A DNA stretch of 64,000 nt from an uncultured Candidatus Saccharibacteria bacterium (GCA_948623715.1 CAPHDI010000001.1:159251-223250), one strand, 5' to 3'; counted from the stretch's first letter, positions 27,686-36,816 are shown. Made by a program: numbers and translations. Notes: generated from the sequence alone by a model not told the origin.

Positions 27686-28145
27686 ATTACCTTCCTTTAT
27701 TAATATAATTATAGCATGACTTGGGCGGAAAATATTGACTCTGCTAATTAAACTTGGTAGAATAGAATCATAGGATGATTTAGCGGCTGTATGTCTAAGC
27801 CGCTATTTTAGCATTAAACTTATCTTTATGATGATGAACCAGATTTTCAGTTCTAGAACCATGCCCACCTCCTTTCTTCCGATCGTACTAAGGTGCCTTG
27901 TCAATACTCCCGCCCATGCCGCGATTATATATCAAAAAATTTCAAAATAACAAGCACTAGCATGAAACTTCGTCAAAGTCATTAAGACTTCTGGCTACGA
28001 GATTCTACGCTAGTGCTTGTACCTCCGTCAGAAAATATGCTACAGCATAAACATTTTATGCGTAATCTCGAAACTCCCGCTCCCCAACATGACCTAGTTT
28101 TCTAATATAACTTAGGTCTTTAACGACGGCCCCTCTATATACGAC
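27686..28145 (-). other. Gene-poor stretch between murA and recA
   Basis: 460 bases. On the minus strand, in order: a long inverted repeat (ACAAGCACTAGC at 28009-28020 with GCTAGTGCTTGT at 27951-27962) containing a small AAGTC/GACTT hairpin and followed by a T-rich run; a -10 box TATAAT at 27924-27929; a tiny leaderless reading frame; a 19-codon frame with a strong ribosome binding site; the hairpin GCGGCT/AGCCGC; and the recA promoter. It looks like a small-RNA or leader-peptide unit rather than plain spacer. Confidence 0.45.
27803..27862 (-). CDS. Possible 19-residue hydrophobic peptide
   Basis: ATG to TAG gives MVLELKIWFIIIKISLMLK, a basic-hydrophobic peptide. AAAGGAGG lies 6 bases before the ATG, the strongest ribosome binding site in the area, and a -10 box lies about 60 bases upstream. 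The GCGGCT/AGCCGC hairpin directly follows. It could be a membrane-active peptide or a chance frame; only the binding site supports translation. Confidence 0.35.
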   Translation of the reverse strand: MVLELKIWFIIIKISLMLK

Positions 28146-29750
28146 CTAGATTTCTAGCAGCGGTTTAATATCTGCTCCGAGCTGATTCAATCTCGCCGCG
28201 AAATCTTGATATCCGCGGTTAATTGAGTAAATATTCCGCAGGATCGAAGTCCCCGGTGCTGCTAGCATTGCAATCATTACTACGACCGCCGGTCGTAGCG
28301 CCGGTGGCGCAACTAATTCCGCCGCCCGCCAGTTCGTCGGCCCTTCGAGGTATACTCGGTGCGCATCCAATAATTCCACCCGTGCATTCAGCTGCTCTAA
28401 ATATGTTACATAAACCGCCCGGTTTTCAAACACCCAGTCGTGTATCAACGTCCGCCCCTTCGCCGTCGCCGCAATCACCGAGAAGAACGGTAAGTTGTCA
28501 ATGTTTAGTCCTGGGAATGGCATCGGCGCAATCTTATCGGTTGGCGCAACTAATTCCGATTTATGAATCTTCAGATCTACAATCCGTGTCCGCCCATTCG
28601 CGCTATAATATTCCGGTGAACGGTCAATTCTCGCCCCCATACTTTTCAATATTTCTAACTCTATCTCTAGAAACTCAATTGGTGCCCGCCGGATCGTCAG
28701 GCAAGATTTCGTCACCAACGCCACCGCGATAAACGACATCGCCTCGATCGGATCTTCTGCTGGCGCGTACTCTACGTCGGTATTGATTTCTAACTTCCCA
28801 TGCACTGTCAATGTCGTTGAGCCAATCCCGCGAATCTTTACTCCTAGTTTCTCCAGGAAGAAACATAAATCCTGCACCATATAATTTGATGAAGCCCCCA
28901 CGATCGTTGTCTCTCCCGGATAAAGCGCCGCTGCCATTAAGACATTTTCCGTCACCGTGTCACCTCGCTCGATTAGTACTATTCGCTTCGGAGGGTAGGA
29001 TGACCTCACCGATTCGATCGACCGCGCCGCCTTGAACTGTTCCTTAATTAGATCATGCGAGTTTACCGTCGCTTCATAGAATCCGCTGCAGCTTGCCGCA
29101 TCCACCTTCAGTCCAAAATCCGACAGCGCCCTTAGGTGTGGCTCGATCGTCCTCGTACCTAGCGTACACCCCCCCGCATACGGCAGCCGGAAATGTCGGA
29201 ATTTATGCAACAGCGGCCCCATAAACATCAAAATCGACCGCGTCTTCCGCGCCGCTTCGACGTCGATTTTATCGAGCTGCAATTCGCTTGGCGGAGTAAT
29301 TTCTAGATCACGGTTTTCATTTTCCCATCGACACCTCACTCCGATGCTTTCCAGCACCTCGATAATCCGGAATACTTCCTCAATTCTCGCCACATGCCTT
29401 AGCGTCGTCGTCCCAGAATTTAACAGGGAAGCACAAAGCAGTGCGACCGCCGCATTCTTGCTCGTATTTATCACTGCCTCGCCGTGCAATTCTCGTCCAC
29501 CGTTAATCCGATAGCTCTGCGATACGCTATCATTCACGCTTAAAATCTGTCCACCCAGCGCCCGGGAAAGCTTCTTCGTGAGTTCTAGTGAGATATTCTG
29601 CCGACCCTTTTCTATCCGATGAATCGCCGACTGGCTACTACCGATCGCTTCAGCAAGCTGCGCCTGCGTCCAGCCTTTCTCTGTCCGCAATCTTTCGACT
29701 ACGCGCCCGATTGTCTCTTGGTAACTTGGCTCACTAGGTGTATTTTTCAT
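28146..29750 (-). CDS. murA: UDP-GlcNAc 1-carboxyvinyltransferase with N-terminal XRE HTH (MurA fusion)
   Basis: 534 residues. Residues 11-66 are an XRE-type helix-turn-helix (RTEKGWTQAQLAEAIGSSQ, IHRIEKGRQNIS). From about 80 onward it is an EPSP-synthase/MurA fold with K98-N99 (TSKNAA) and the catalytic Cys195 in AGGCTLGTRTIEPHL. MurA starts peptidoglycan precursor synthesis by adding enolpyruvyl to UDP-GlcNAc. The fused DNA-binding domain suggests it regulates a promoter, perhaps its own, in response to substrate. The promoter is leaderless (TATAAT 6 bases before the ATG). If the fused enzyme were not catalytic it would be a MurA-like sensor, but the key residues are kept. Confidence 0.88.
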   Translation of the reverse strand: MKNTPSEPSYQETIGRVVERLRTEKGWTQAQLAEAIGSSQSAIHRIEKGRQNISLELTKKLSRALGGQILSVNDSVSQSYRINGGRELHGEAVINTSKNAAVALLCASLLNSGTTTLRHVARIEEVFRIIEVLESIGVRCRWENENRDLEITPPSELQLDKIDVEAARKTRSILMFMGPLLHKFRHFRLPYAGGCTLGTRTIEPHLRALSDFGLKVDAASCSGFYEATVNSHDLIKEQFKAARSIESVRSSYPPKRIVLIERGDTVTENVLMAAALYPGETTIVGASSNYMVQDLCFFLEKLGVKIRGIGSTTLTVHGKLEINTDVEYAPAEDPIEAMSFIAVALVTKSCLTIRRAPIEFLEIELEILKSMGARIDRSPEYYSANGRTRIVDLKIHKSELVAPTDKIAPMPFPGLNIDNLPFFSVIAATAKGRTLIHDWVFENRAVYVTYLEQLNARVELLDAHRVYLEGPTNWRAAELVAPPALRPAVVVMIAMLAAPGTSILRNIYSINRGYQDFAARLNQLGADIKPLLEI

Positions 29751-29860
29751 AAAATCATTATATCACAGTGTGCATAAATTTTCTAGATTTTCTGGCTAAT
29801 TACTGTAATATTGCCTAAAAGTCAAAATTATTATTCACCTTGTGATATATGGAACCCCGC

Positions 29861-30688
29861 TCATTTGCAGACGACATTATTCGCATGCACCCATCCTTCT
29901 AGCGTTCCCCCATCCAAATATTCCCCATCTGTCGTCGCCACATGCATAATTCCGCCCTCATCTATATATTTCTGAATCGGATCGGTCACGACATATTCCT
30001 GCTCTTTCGGTCCAAAATCATTCTCGCGCACGTATTTTACGACTTCATCCAGCAATTTTGGCGACATAACATATTTACTTACGTTGATCAGATTCGATGG
30101 AGCTTCTTCCGGCTTCGGCTTCTCGACCACACCCGTGAGCAAACCGTCTTTTACCGAGAATACGCCATACCGCCCGACTTCTTCGCGCGGAATCTCCACG
30201 CCAAGGATCGCCGATTCATCTTCGCCCTGCAGAGAACTAACTAGCGCCTCAGCTGCCGATTCGCCCCCCGGATTCCAGATAAAATCATCCCCCATAAATA
30301 CCAGCACCGGTTCATGAATATTATATTCCTCCACCACCATCGCGATCGGCACCGCCGTCCCATACTTTCCCGACGGATCCTGTGTGATGTAATGAATTTT
30401 TACATTATCAGGCAACGTCTTCGCCAGTTTCAGCCGATCCTCTTTCCCGCGTTCAACCAGATATTGGTTCAGTGCAAGATTATCTTGATAAAAAGCCTTT
30501 ACCTGGCATGGCTCGACGTTAGAAATTACCATATAAATATCCGTCACGCCCGCTCTAATTAATTCCTGCACCGAATAATCAACCAACGGGCGATTGCCGA
30601 CCGGCAACATCGACTTCTCGATAATCTTCGTAATCGGCAGCCTCCGCGTCCCCCATCCCGCCACCGGAATAATCGCTTTCGTAATCAT
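29861..30688 (-). CDS. galU: UTP--glucose-1-phosphate uridylyltransferase
   Basis: 275 residues, usual length. Nucleotidyltransferase signature IPVAGWGTRRLPITKIIEK at the N-terminus, then VFMGDDFIW and EQEYVVTDPIQKY. Makes UDP-glucose for surface polysaccharide or glycolipid synthesis. It lies upstream of murA on the same strand with a 110-base gap. A -10 box (TGTTATAAT) precedes the ATG by about 35 bases. Confidence 0.95.
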   Translation of the reverse strand: MITKAIIPVAGWGTRRLPITKIIEKSMLPVGNRPLVDYSVQELIRAGVTDIYMVISNVEPCQVKAFYQDNLALNQYLVERGKEDRLKLAKTLPDNVKIHYITQDPSGKYGTAVPIAMVVEEYNIHEPVLVFMGDDFIWNPGGESAAEALVSSLQGEDESAILGVEIPREEVGRYGVFSVKDGLLTGVVEKPKPEEAPSNLINVSKYVMSPKLLDEVVKYVRENDFGPKEQEYVVTDPIQKYIDEGGIMHVATTDGEYLDGGTLEGWVHANNVVCK

Positions 30689-30765
30689 ACTGACTATACT
30701 AACTCCACTTAAGTTACGCTCATTATAACATAGTTAATTTAAAAGTGTATAAATGCGCCCAATAT

Positions 30766-30797
30766 AAAATAAGTCGAGCCTCCGCCCGACTTATTTT
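30766..30797 (-). terminator. Terminator of the FISUMP surface gene
   Basis: AAAATAAGTCG and CGACTTATTTT form an 11-bp stem around a 10-base GC-rich loop. A- and T-rich flanks make it usable on both strands. Confidence 0.85.
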
Positions 30798-30809
30798 AAC
30801 TTATTCAGT

Positions 30810-32243
30810 TTAGTTATTCACCGCAGTAATAGTAACAGTAGTAGAATATTCTCCAGCCGGTAATGTTGGCGAAATAGATACTCCTATACTAAAAGTATGC
30901 TTAGTAGATTGTTCGGTATCATTATATTCTTCTGTATTATAGTAAGTAGTAGGATTAGTAGTAATAGCAGAATAAGTAGTATTATCTTGATTTAGTATGC
31001 CCCAGGCATTAGTCTTAGCTTGGACATTAGTAGATGCTGGTATACTATTACTATTAGTTATTTCTGTATCTACTCCTAGTGCTGAATTAGTAAGAGATGT
31101 TTTATTAGCACTAAGTTGTACAGAATAAGTAGTATTAGCTGATACTGTTGCACTAATAGTTCCTGTAGTTACTTTATTTGGATCTACTTCTTCTTTCATA
31201 CCGGATGTAGCGTCAATAGAAATGACTGGAGATACTCGGACTGCAACCACTTCTACGTCCTTTTCGTCAAACCGGTCCGGGAAATCGGTACTAGAGGCTG
31301 GGGCGAGGCAACGGACGGAGCCTCCGCCGTATTTAGAGCCATTAGTGGCTGGATACACGATACTACTAAGAGCGGAAAGAAGGTATGCATGGGAACTGCT
31401 ATGGCTAGTGCTAGACCAGTAGTCACCATCGGTCCCGCCACCGCCAAGACCGTTGTTGCTAACATACCCAGCGGCTGGAAAGAATGCACCACCCGAGGAG
31501 ATATTGCTAGCGCCAAACCAACGACCTTTTGCTCCATCGATTGTAGCTAGATTTGCACTGGGAAACTTATCATAGAGAACTTGAAAATCTCCGCTTTCCC
31601 CGCCTGTCGGTAGTTGCCAACCTTTTGGACAAATACTGCCGCTTGCGTTTCCGTTTTCGAGTACTTCTCCGCTACTATTTTTACATGTCCCTGCCGTTGC
31701 CGCACACCAAGAGTAGTAGTATCCGTATGAATCTTGATATAGTCCATCGCCATTACTGTTGCCATTAATTTTTACCGGATGCTTCGCAAACAGCACCGCA
31801 CTATTATCAGTCGTCCACGTCCCGTCTTCCGTCTCCATCGGTGTCTCCACGTCTGTTTCTGGCCAGGTCGTGCCCTCAGCAATATCTGTATTATCGCCTG
31901 ATAGCGAATATGCCTCACTAATGTCAAGTCTTAAGTTTTGCGTCATCCAACAATTACCATCACTAAGTCTAGCTACAGTATAAGTAGAGTTATCACGAAT
32001 ATCTGTAAGTGTATTAGATTGTCCTAAAGCAGAATTAGCACAGATTTCTGGTGTCATTTCTTGCATGGTAGTAATATTACTAAGGGTTTTTCTAGCAGCA
32101 TAAGTAGATTCTGTATATGGATTATAATAAGTAAGTAACGCCAAGGATGGCACAATACCACAAATAAGAGTTAGCATACATATATAATATATGTAACTTT
32201 TACTATTATGTTGATAAGGTTTAGTTTTCTTTATTTTTAGCAT
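30810..32243 (-). CDS. Secreted FISUMP-domain surface protein
   Basis: 477 residues. An N-terminal basic stretch and hydrophobic signal (about 14-40) precede a short motif block (EMTPEICANS..DIRDNSTYTVARLSDGNCWMTQNLRL) and the FISUMP domain (ICPKGWQLPTGG, YWSSTSHSSSHAYLL, SVRCLA), a fold related to C-type lectins and formylglycine-generating enzyme. The C-terminal third is Thr/Ser-rich repeats with beta character; no sortase motif or transmembrane end is seen. The ATG at 32243 has AAAGGAGGGC upstream; an earlier in-frame ATG lies before that site. Leader RNA copy A sits upstream. Likely a displayed ligand-binding protein. Confidence 0.78.
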   Translation of the reverse strand: MLKIKKTKPYQHNSKSYIYYICMLTLICGIVPSLALLTYYNPYTESTYAARKTLSNITTMQEMTPEICANSALGQSNTLTDIRDNSTYTVARLSDGNCWMTQNLRLDISEAYSLSGDNTDIAEGTTWPETDVETPMETEDGTWTTDNSAVLFAKHPVKINGNSNGDGLYQDSYGYYYSWCAATAGTCKNSSGEVLENGNASGSICPKGWQLPTGGESGDFQVLYDKFPSANLATIDGAKGRWFGASNISSGGAFFPAAGYVSNNGLGGGGTDGDYWSSTSHSSSHAYLLSALSSIVYPATNGSKYGGGSVRCLAPASSTDFPDRFDEKDVEVVAVRVSPVISIDATSGMKEEVDPNKVTTGTISATVSANTTYSVQLSANKTSLTNSALGVDTEITNSNSIPASTNVQAKTNAWGILNQDNTTYSAITTNPTTYYNTEEYNDTEQSTKHTFSIGVSISPTLPAGEYSTTVTITAVNN

Positions 32244-32339
32244 TATGCCCTCCTTTGGCGTATGTGTTATGAAACCCAATGACTTAGAACCGTCATTAGA
32301 CCAATTATCGCCCCGTCAGCATCATGCCCCACTAGAACT

Positions 32340-32491
32340 AAAAACGACACCGCGAGGTGTTCATACAATTTTCCATCACAGATTTTGAATCCATAACCTC
32401 AAATTGTGCCTCACGGCGTCGTTTTTGGTTATGCATTCACATGGATTCAATTAAAAAATCCTCTGCGTATATTATGAAAAATTGTATGAAC
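32340..32491 (-). ncRNA. Structured leader RNA, copy A (pseudoknot)
   Basis: TATAAT on the minus strand (32498-32503) places the transcription start at about 32491, exactly the first base of closing stem P1 (32476-32491 with 32359-32373, GTTCATACAATTTTC). Inside, TTGAATCC/GGATTCAA and ATAACC/GGTTAT form a hairpin. Its loop AAAAACGACGCCGUGAGG (32409-32426) pairs 18 of 18 (two wobbles) with 32340-32357, directly after P1, ending in UUUUU. The gene-free stretch 32244-32576 otherwise holds only the ribosome binding site and the tilS side. Unknown family; probably a conditional terminator or 5' stabiliser of the surface gene. Confidence 0.75.
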
Positions 32492-32576
32492 AACTTCATT
32501 ATAACACAAGTTTTATCTTTTCCATCAAAAATTTCCGCCCAAAATCCTTATCAACACCCCGCATGACCGTCTATAA

Positions 32577-33506
32577 TTACAGCACGAACTCTTTTTTTGA
32601 AAACCTCACCAACTTATCCTGCGGCAAGTTAAAACTTTTTCCCGATGGATAAGTCTTGATCGCTTCGAGAAACCGCAAAAGCTGCGGCCGTGTTGCCGAG
32701 ATTCCTGCACACAAAGTCCCCGCCCGCAATAACTCTAGCGCGACTTTTTCATCTAAATTTGTAAACCAGCTCCTTTGCCACGTCTCATCCTTCCTCGACG
32801 GTAACTCCGCACCAGCCTCATCCCTCCTATCCAAAACCGGCGCCGCTTCGCCCTCCTCCGACGACGGTAATAACCCCGCAACAACCTCATCAATTTCTCG
32901 TTTTAACTTTTTCTGCTCCCGCCAAAGCTCATATATTTCCAGTTTCTGCTCAAAGCTCAGCGCCCCGTCTAATTTCCTCCGCACCCGATTGCGCAAATAC
33001 TCCTCCCATGAATTAGATGGATCCTCTCGGTATTCCAGCCTGCGCTTTGCCGCATATTCGTAAATCGTCGCCCGATCCAGCGGTTCGTAAAACATCTCCG
33101 TTTCTAGAAACGGCCGGCGTATCCCTGCCCGGTCGAGGCCAGCTAAGCCTCGCCACCCTGTCCCCCGTAGCAGATTAATCGCCACCGTCTCCACTAAGTC
33201 ATCCAGATGATGCGCCGTCCAGATTTCTCCGCCCACTGAGCCCGCTACTTTCGCTAGAAACTCATACCGTTTTTCTCTCGCTTCCGCCTCCGACGCGCCT
33301 TCACCGAGCTCCGCCCTTTCTGCGTAAAATTCTACGCCATATTCCGCCGCCTTCCTCCGTACGAACTCAGCATCAAGTCCCGAATTATCGCGAATTCCGT
33401 GATCGAAGTGTGCCACAACGATTTCCTCCTTCGGAAGTCTACGGCACGCTATATCTAACATCGCTATCGAATCTACCCCTCCCGAAATTGCCAAAACCAC
33501 TCGCAT
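32577..33506 (-). CDS. tilS: tRNA(Ile)-lysidine synthase (short form)
   Basis: 309 residues. PP-loop SGGVDS (8-13) at the N-terminus, HFDHGIRDNSGLDAEFVRR, and HHLDDLVETVAINLLRGTG. It converts C34 of the CAU-anticodon tRNA-Ile2 to lysidine so that it reads AUA. The C-terminal TilS domain is reduced compared with E. coli. The start is 18 bases from the lepA start on the other strand. Confidence 0.92.
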   Translation of the reverse strand: MRVVLAISGGVDSIAMLDIACRRLPKEEIVVAHFDHGIRDNSGLDAEFVRRKAAEYGVEFYAERAELGEGASEAEAREKRYEFLAKVAGSVGGEIWTAHHLDDLVETVAINLLRGTGWRGLAGLDRAGIRRPFLETEMFYEPLDRATIYEYAAKRRLEYREDPSNSWEEYLRNRVRRKLDGALSFEQKLEIYELWREQKKLKREIDEVVAGLLPSSEEGEAAPVLDRRDEAGAELPSRKDETWQRSWFTNLDEKVALELLRAGTLCAGISATRPQLLRFLEAIKTYPSGKSFNLPQDKLVRFSKKEFVL

Positions 33507-33524
33507 ATGATATGATTATAGCAT
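33507..33524. promoter_or_regulatory. Overlapping divergent leaderless promoters tilS / lepA
   Basis: Only 18 bases separate the two start codons. For tilS, TGCTATAAT (TATAAT at 33515-33520, minus) is 8 bases from its ATG; for lepA, TATGAT (33511-33516) is 8 bases from its ATG. The two -10 boxes overlap by two bases, so polymerase cannot occupy both at once. Confidence 0.75.
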
Positions 33525-35309
33525 ATGGAGCTAGAGAAAATTCGGAATTTTTGTATTATTGCCCACATCGACCACGGCAAGTCGACTATCGCCGATCGCA
33601 TGATGGAGCTTACTGGCACCGTCTCGACCCGCGAGATGAAATCTCAGCTGCTCGACTCGATGGATCTTGAGCGTGAGAAGGGGATTACGATCAAGCTCGC
33701 CCCGGTCCAGATGCAGTGGAAGGGCTTTCAGCTTAATCTTATCGACACTCCGGGTCACGTCGATTTTTCTTACGAAGTCTCTCGCTCGCTTCAGGCTGTC
33801 GAGACGGCCGTCCTCGTCGTCGACGCGACTCAGGGCATTCAGGCGCAGACCCTCGCGAATGTCTATCTTGCCCTCGAGCAGGATCTTTACATTATTCCCG
33901 TTATCAATAAAGTCGATCTCCCCGCCGCCGATGTCGAGAAAGTTACCGCCCAGATCGTTAATCTCCTTGGCTGCAAGCCCGAAGATATCATTCCCGTTTC
34001 TGCGAAAACCGGCTACAATATCGACAAGATTCTCGACCGAATTATAGAGACCGCACCCAGCCCCCGCAAAGAAACTTCCCATAATCCAGAAACTAAAGCT
34101 CTTATCTTCGACTCCTATTTTGACGATTACCGCGGCGTTGTCCTCTATGTTCGTATTTTCGAGGGACAGATTCCGAAAAATTCTGAGATCCGCATGATGG
34201 CGACGAAGACTAACGGTCTTGCTCTCGAAGTCGGCGCCCTCACTCCGAAGATGACTCCGCATGACAGCCTTAATGAGGGCGAGATCGGTTACATCGTCAC
34301 CAACTTGAAGACCACCCGCGAAGCGAAAGTCGGCGACACCGTCACCTTAGCGAAGACTCCCTCCGCCGAGCCGCTCCCCGGTTACAAAAACGTCCTGCCT
34401 TTTGTCTATGCTGGATTCTTCCCAGTCAGCAATGATCAATATCAAGACCTCAAGGATGCCGTCGAGAAGCTCGCCATGTCCGATTCCGCCATTGTCTTTG
34501 AGCCAGAAAATTCTCCTGTCCTCGGCTTCGGTCTCCGTATCGGTTTCCTCGGCCTACTCCATATGGACATCATCCGCGAACGCTTGGAAAGGGAATTTAA
34601 CCTCGACCTTGTCATTACGAACCCCTCTACAAACTATGAAGTCACCCTAAACGATGGCACTGACTTGAACATTCGCTCCGCTGCCGACCTCCCCGACCAG
34701 AGTCTCGTCGCCGAGATTCGCGAACCCTGGGTGAAGGGCGAAATAATCCTTCCGCAAAACATGATCGGCGGCGTCCTTAATCTCATCAATGAGAAGCGTG
34801 GTCATCAGACTAATCTTAGTTATATTGAGGACCGTGCGGTTATTGATTTCGACGCTCCGATGGCAAATCTCCTCACCGATTTTTATGACCAGCTCAAGTC
34901 CGTCACTTCCGGCTACGCTAGCTTCAATTATGAACTTGCGAATTACCGCCCCGAAGATCTCGTTCGTCTCGATTTTCTCGTTGCTGGCAATCGCATGGAT
35001 GCCCTTAGTCTCATGTGTCATCGTAGCGAAGCTGACGCTCTCGGTCGTGAGATTACGAAGAAACTCAAAGAAGTTATTCCTCGTCAGAATTTCGAAGTCG
35101 CTCTCCAGGCTGCAATTGGTGCGAAGATTATCGCTCGTGAGACTATCGGCGCCTATCGTAAGGATGTCACTGTGAAGATTCACACCGGCGACCGCGACCG
35201 CAAAGCGAAACTCCTCGACAAGCAGAAAAAAGGTAAGGCCCGCATGAAACGTTTCGGCAAGATCGACATTCCTTCCGAAGCCTTCACGGTCATGCTCAAG
35301 CGCGACTAG
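33525..35309 (+). CDS. lepA: Elongation factor 4 (LepA)
   Basis: 594 residues, usual length. GTPase motifs AHIDHGKST (13-21), DTPGHVDF and NKVDLP, then the EF-G-like domains and the C-terminal basic LepA domain (TGDRDRKAKLLDKQKKGKARM). It acts on stalled or mis-translocated ribosomes. The promoter is leaderless and shared with tilS. A broken HNH gene follows 4 bases after its stop. Confidence 0.97.
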   Translation: MELEKIRNFCIIAHIDHGKSTIADRMMELTGTVSTREMKSQLLDSMDLEREKGITIKLAPVQMQWKGFQLNLIDTPGHVDFSYEVSRSLQAVETAVLVVDATQGIQAQTLANVYLALEQDLYIIPVINKVDLPAADVEKVTAQIVNLLGCKPEDIIPVSAKTGYNIDKILDRIIETAPSPRKETSHNPETKALIFDSYFDDYRGVVLYVRIFEGQIPKNSEIRMMATKTNGLALEVGALTPKMTPHDSLNEGEIGYIVTNLKTTREAKVGDTVTLAKTPSAEPLPGYKNVLPFVYAGFFPVSNDQYQDLKDAVEKLAMSDSAIVFEPENSPVLGFGLRIGFLGLLHMDIIRERLEREFNLDLVITNPSTNYEVTLNDGTDLNIRSAADLPDQSLVAEIREPWVKGEIILPQNMIGGVLNLINEKRGHQTNLSYIEDRAVIDFDAPMANLLTDFYDQLKSVTSGYASFNYELANYRPEDLVRLDFLVAGNRMDALSLMCHRSEADALGREITKKLKEVIPRQNFEVALQAAIGAKIIARETIGAYRKDVTVKIHTGDRDRKAKLLDKQKKGKARMKRFGKIDIPSEAFTVMLKRD

Positions 35310-35313
35310 TTCT

Positions 35314-36135
35314 ATGGTTTCCGAAAATCAATATCTATATATCATCGCCGCCGCCACTATCTTAGCGATCAGTATCGGTCTCCTTATCAAATTCATCTAC
35401 CAAAAAGCCATCTCTGACAAAGTTTCCTCCATTAGTGAAAATTTCAAGACGCTTAAGCAGCTCAATCAGTCGACGGCTTTTGAAGAAATCCCACGCAAAA
35501 CATATTCCGCTAGCTGGCCAACTAAATCATATAAAAGCTTCCAGAAAATTCAGGGCTCTGATGTCATTACCTATCATGTCGAGCAGAATATAGAATGTCT
35601 ACGTGATAATATTGAGATTGCCGTACGTAATAAGTCAAAATACGACGCATATTTGCACGAAGTTAATGCATTGGATAAGCTAACCGATGATGCGCTACTT
35701 TCGCAGAAAAATCTTAGCCGCAAAAAGTTCAATAAATACGAACAGAAACTTATTCATAAAACAATTTATCGTAAGCCATATTTAATGCGCTTCAAGCTTA
35801 TGATTTATTACGAAAGTCCAAAGGGCAGGAATTTTTACAAAAAGAACGGCACTTTTACTCAGGACCACTTATTTATGGTTTACTCCGCTTAGCAGCAAAA
35901 GAAAAGTTATGAGAAAAGTGCTCGTTTTGAGCGTTCGCTGATGAGCGACAGCCTACGTTACGATATTCTGAAACGAGACCATTTCCGCTGTTGTATCTGC
36001 GGAATTTCCGCCCAAGATGGGGCAAAATTGCATGTCGACCATATCATTCCCGTCTCTAAAGGCGGGAAGACCGTCAAGAGTAACCTCCGTACATTATGCG
36101 AACGGTGCAATCTTGGTAAAAGCAATAAATTATAA
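35314..36135 (+). pseudogene. HNH endonuclease gene split by an in-frame TAG
   Basis: Two pieces in the same frame are separated only by TAG at 35890-35892. The first (192 residues) has a transmembrane N-terminus (about 8-28) and ends YESPKGRNFYKKNGTFTQ. Read-through then gives QQKKSYEKSARFERSLMSDSL and the HNH domain (CCICG, HVDHIIPVSKGG, NLRTLCERCNLGKS). Full-length proteins with this run of segments, including the ERSLM linker, are familiar to me, so the TAG looks like a nonsense mutation. The 64-codon distal ATG fragment (35941-36135) alone could give a free HNH domain. UAG read-through is the alternative. Confidence 0.72.
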
Positions 36136-36141
36136 CTGTGC

Positions 36142-36153
36142 TATAATAGTTCC
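36142..36153 (+). promoter_or_regulatory. Leaderless promoter
   Basis: TGCTATAAT with TATAAT at 36142-36147, 6 bases before the ATG at 36154. Confidence 0.75.
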
Positions 36154-36816
36154 ATGAACGATTCTACGCCAAGTCGCCTATCGCGCACTAAGACTATTAT
36201 TCTTTACTCTACCATCGCCCTTCTCGTCGTCGGCGCTGCAATTGCGATTTTTATGATTTTCTTCGGCCCGACTTATATTTTTGGTCAGCTTATTTCGACG
36301 ATTCTCGTCCTTTATTTGATGGCGGTCCTCTGCATGAATAATTTCACTCACATCAACAGTCCTACTCCCGCAACTCGCATCTGCTCTACCATCGCCCTCA
36401 TCATTAACCTATTCTGGGCTATTCCTTGGGTCTTACTGATCTGGGATGTCTTCGGCGTCGACTCGCTCTATACCGAAATCATCTGGCGCTTCATGTGGAC
36501 CATGCTTACCCTATCTCTCTATTTTACGATTATGTCCACGCAGCTTCCTTTCATGAAAAACTTCTCCGGACTCACCCTCGTCAAGCAAGCCATCCAGCCC
36601 GTCCTTGTCAGCTATCTCTTTATCAACGCGCTCGTTTTCATCTGGACCGTCGCCTGGTCCAATTATTACGGCCCATTCGCAGACGCTGAACTTATTATCA
36701 AGCTCACCTGTGCTGAGCTAATCCTCCTTCTCTTGCAGTGGGCGATTCCGGAAATCCTCCTCCGCAGTCAGCAAGGGAATAAATTAGATCAGAATAATAA
36801 ACCCAAACAGTCCTAG
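36154..36816 (+). CDS. Multi-pass membrane protein of unknown function
   Basis: 220 residues with about six hydrophobic helices, starting at 15-40 (TIILYSTIALLVVGAAIAIF) and a basic cytoplasmic tail. No motif was recognised. It has its own leaderless promoter and is followed by 130 bases of spacer before the MATE-fusion gene. Confidence 0.6.
   Translation: MNDSTPSRLSRTKTIILYSTIALLVVGAAIAIFMIFFGPTYIFGQLISTILVLYLMAVLCMNNFTHINSPTPATRICSTIALIINLFWAIPWVLLIWDVFGVDSLYTEIIWRFMWTMLTLSLYFTIMSTQLPFMKNFSGLTLVKQAIQPVLVSYLFINALVFIWTVAWSNYYGPFADAELIIKLTCAELILLLLQWAIPEILLRSQQGNKLDQNNKPKQS

Noticed and set aside
35890..35892. Reassignment of TAG as a sense codon
   Set aside because: Other genes end at TAG where their families end (for example lepA at 35307-35309), so genome-wide recoding is unlikely.
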